Part shown: one piece after another, positions 63,301 to 64,000 of the stretch
Layout of the letters: the number at the start of each line of letters is the position of its first letter
Position numbering within the stretch: the first letter of the stretch is position 1
NCBI GenBank assembly: GCA_046329195.1
Contig: JAXLVB010000002.1
Location: forward strand, 186,001 to 250,000
Direction: 5' to 3'
DNA length: 64,000 nucleotides
From: JAXLVB01 sp046329195
GTDB lineage: Bacteria; Bacteroidota; Bacteroidia; Cytophagales; Spirosomataceae
Notes under the pieces: model-generated
Databases searched by the model: none
What the model saw: the letters and a program-made list of their open reading frames with translations, nothing else
What the model was told of the DNA's origin: nothing
Made by a program: the position numbers and the translations under genes

Positions 63301-64000
63301 GTCCAGACCACGAGTAAGGCGTTCCTCCCGAAGCCGTCAAGCTAATGGTTTGTCCTGTACAATAAGTAGTTGTCCCTGCGATGCTTGGCGAAGGTGTCGA
63401 ATTCACCAGCACGCTAACCGACGAGGAAGCGGTGCAAGAACTATTGCTAACAACAAGGGAATACACCCCAGCACTGGCCGAAGTAGCCGAAATAGAGACC
63501 GTAGAGATTGTTGAGGAGAAACCATTCGGTCCAGACCACGAGTAGGTGGCTCCCCCCGAAGCCGTCAAGCTGATGGTTTGTCCTGTACAATAAGAGGTTG
63601 TCCCTGAGATACTTGGCGAAGGCGTGGTGTTGACTACAACACTAACCGATGAAGAAGCGGTACACGAGCCATTGGCAGCGGTGACCACATAAACACCAGC
63701 ATCAGTCGTAGCGGCATTCGTTCGAGAAGCAATGGCCAGTGTAGAAGCAAAGCTATTCGGTCCAGACCACGAGTAAGTAGTTCCCCCCGAAGCCGTCAGG
63801 CTAATGGTTTGTCCAGTACAGTAAGAAGTAGTCCCCGCAATGTTAGGCGTTGGTGTCGAATTAACCGCCACACTAACCGACGTGGAGGCTGTACAAGAAC
63901 CATTGCTAACGATAAGTGAATATACCCCCGCACTGGCCGAAGTAGCCGAAAGGGAGAGGGTAGAGGTCGTTGCGGAGAAGCTATTGGGACCAGACCACGA
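60335..64000 (-). CDS. Giant repetitive surface protein with T9SS C-terminal sorting domain (5' end beyond window)
   Basis: The frame is open to the right edge, so the gene starts outside the window; at least 1200 codons are seen. It consists of about 14 full Ig/PKD-like modules of roughly 77 residues, plus one cut by the edge. Each has YC-GQTISLTASGG-YSWSGPN near its start and GSCTASSS-VSV at its end, so two Cys per module could form a disulfide. The last 80 residues (VAPNPTRGQLEVTIKLQQ...LSAYPNGMYFFIAETKQKRV) are a type A T9SS sorting domain, so it is exported and anchored at the cell surface. The modules near the C-terminus have diverged; the upstream ones are almost identical. Probable adhesin or gliding-related matrix protein. 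Confidence 0.92.
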   Translation of the reverse strand, partial: SWSGPNSFSATTSTLSLSATSASAGVYSLIVSNGSCTASTSVSVAVNSTPTPNIAGTTSYCTGQTISLTASGGTTYSWSGPNSFASTLAIASRTNAATTDAGVYVVTAANGSCTASSSVSVVVNTTPSPSISGTTSYCTGQTISLTASGGATYSWSGPNGFSSTISTVSISATSASAGVYSLVVSNSSCTASSSVSVLVNSTPSPSIAGTTTYCTGQTISLTASGGTPYSWSGPNSFASTLAIASRTNAATTDAGVYVVTAANGSCTASSSVSVVVNATPSPSISGTTSYCTGQTISLTASGGATYSWSGPNSFSATTSTLSLSATSASAGVYSLVVSNGSCTASTSVSVVVNATPSPSIAGTTTYCTGQTISLTASGGTTYSWSGPNSFASTLAIASRTNAATTDAGVYILTAANGSCTASSSASVVVNATPSPNIAGTTSYCAGQTISLTASGGATYSWSGPNGFSSTISTVSISATSASAGVYSLVVSNGSCTASTSVSVVVNSTPSPSIAGTTTYCTGQTISLTASGGTTYSWAGPNSFASTLAIASRTNAATTDAGVYILTAANGSCTASSSVSVVVNTTPSPSISGTTSYCTGQTISLTASGGATYSWSGPNSFSATTSTLSLSATSASAGVYSLVVSNGSCTASTSVSVVVNATPSPNIAGTTTYCTGQTLSLTASGGSNYSWTGPNSFTATTAAISKPSLSTSDAGIYSVTVANGSCTASASTSITINNTPLATIAGQTAYCTGGTISLTASGGSTYSWRGPGTFSSTTATISRNATSANAGGYSVTVSNGTCTATNSVSVQFNTQPTASISGTKTYCTGQTITLTAANGASYFWAGPNGFSSSTAVLSRSSATTDYSGTYTVTVANGNCTATASTTVTVNTVPTASITGNNVYCVGATITLTASGGATYSWRGPGNFSSTTAAISRAAATTAAGVYSVTAYNGTCSASQTISVVVNTVSLAAGTTTTLICSGQSLSLTATGGHTQYAWAGPAGFSSTQQNPVVNNLTTAMSGNYTVSATATCGVVATSSVKITVKAAPTVTITSNSPVCIGSTLKLTSTVGSAYAWSGPGGFSSIIQKPSFVTTSANNGIYSLTVTSTNSCSASSSSSVVVQNCTSARVATSTEGVDDVIQLQVAPNPTRGQLEVTIKLQQPDAVHLMMSNAMGQVQHQWQFNDETNEHSLHLDLSAYPNGMYFFIAETKQKRVVKKVLKIE
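62025..64000 (-). repeat. Tandem two-module (about 462 bp) higher-order repeat
   Basis: Two alternating module types recur: one reads FASTLAIASRTNAATTDAGV, the other reads F-ST-ISATSASAGVYSL or its FSATTSTLSLSATSAS variant. A-B dyads of about 462 bases repeat at least four times and continue past the right edge, with long identical stretches. This marks recent unit duplication or gene conversion inside the coding region. Confidence 0.85.

Noticed and set aside
62025..64000. Regularly spaced near-identical repeats, resembling an array
   Set aside because: The repeat is in frame, about 231 or 462 bases long and entirely coding for Ig-like modules. A CRISPR array would have 20-50 base repeats and unique spacers.
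1..64000. tRNA or rRNA genes
   Set aside because: No cloverleaf-like stretch with a T-loop GGTTCGA-type box, nor any conserved rRNA sequence, was noticed. A tRNAscan run would settle this.

Overview
The window comes from a Bacteroidota chromosome, most likely order Cytophagales (Spirosoma/Runella type). Evidence: a SusC/SusD pair, a type IX secretion (T9SS) C-terminal sorting domain, many lipobox lipoproteins and TonB-linked outer-membrane proteins, and promoters of the Bacteroidota form TTG-N19-TAnnTTTG. No tRNA, rRNA or CRISPR array was seen. Genus-level placement is inference.

Layout. 0.1-0.7 kb: VapBC-type toxin-antitoxin pair. 1-10.4 kb: TonB receptor and cupin, a c-type cytochrome, a periplasmic two-subunit molybdenum hydroxylase, a GH53 galactanase and a lipoprotein. 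10.4-17.8 kb: leftward housekeeping genes (sulfatase, polyprenyl synthase, pentapeptide protein, PurU, DgkA/DUF1361). 18-20.5 kb: a creD operon with its own winged-helix regulator and two copies of a palindromic operator candidate. 20.7-22.4 kb: a solute-binding/LytS-type fusion lacking key kinase residues. 22.4-27 kb: carbon-nitrogen hydrolase, patatin, DUF1801 and N-acyl-D-amino acid deacylase genes, then a frameshifted small gene. 28-42 kb: SusC/SusD, two FG-GAP/ASPIC proteins, a vanadium haloperoxidase and a second molybdenum hydroxylase, all rightward.

42-50 kb: a compact peptide-export locus. An otherwise easily missed 57-codon gene (43018-43191) encodes a double-glycine leader peptide. 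It has its own promoter and terminator and lies just upstream of a C39-peptidase ABC exporter. A polytopic membrane protein (possible immunity factor), a transglutaminase-like lipoprotein and an O-antigen-ligase/TPR protein flank it.

50-58 kb: threonine aldolase, an M28 peptidase and an outer-membrane protein whose 3' end is the insertion point of a roughly 3 kb AT-rich island (54553-57576). The island is bounded by a 27-bp direct repeat and carries an integrase remnant, an EcoRI-family adenine methyltransferase and an overlapping DUF262-HNH nuclease. This looks like a restriction/defence pair in which the usual EcoRI endonuclease is replaced. 57.7-60.2 kb: YebC and a second M28 peptidase. 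60.3-64 kb: the C-terminal part of a giant, highly repetitive T9SS-secreted surface protein that runs off the right edge.

The two candidates most worth pursuing as undescribed systems are the GG-peptide/C39 exporter locus and the methyltransferase/DUF262-HNH island. The haloperoxidase/FG-GAP/SusCD cluster and the pseudokinase receptor follow.
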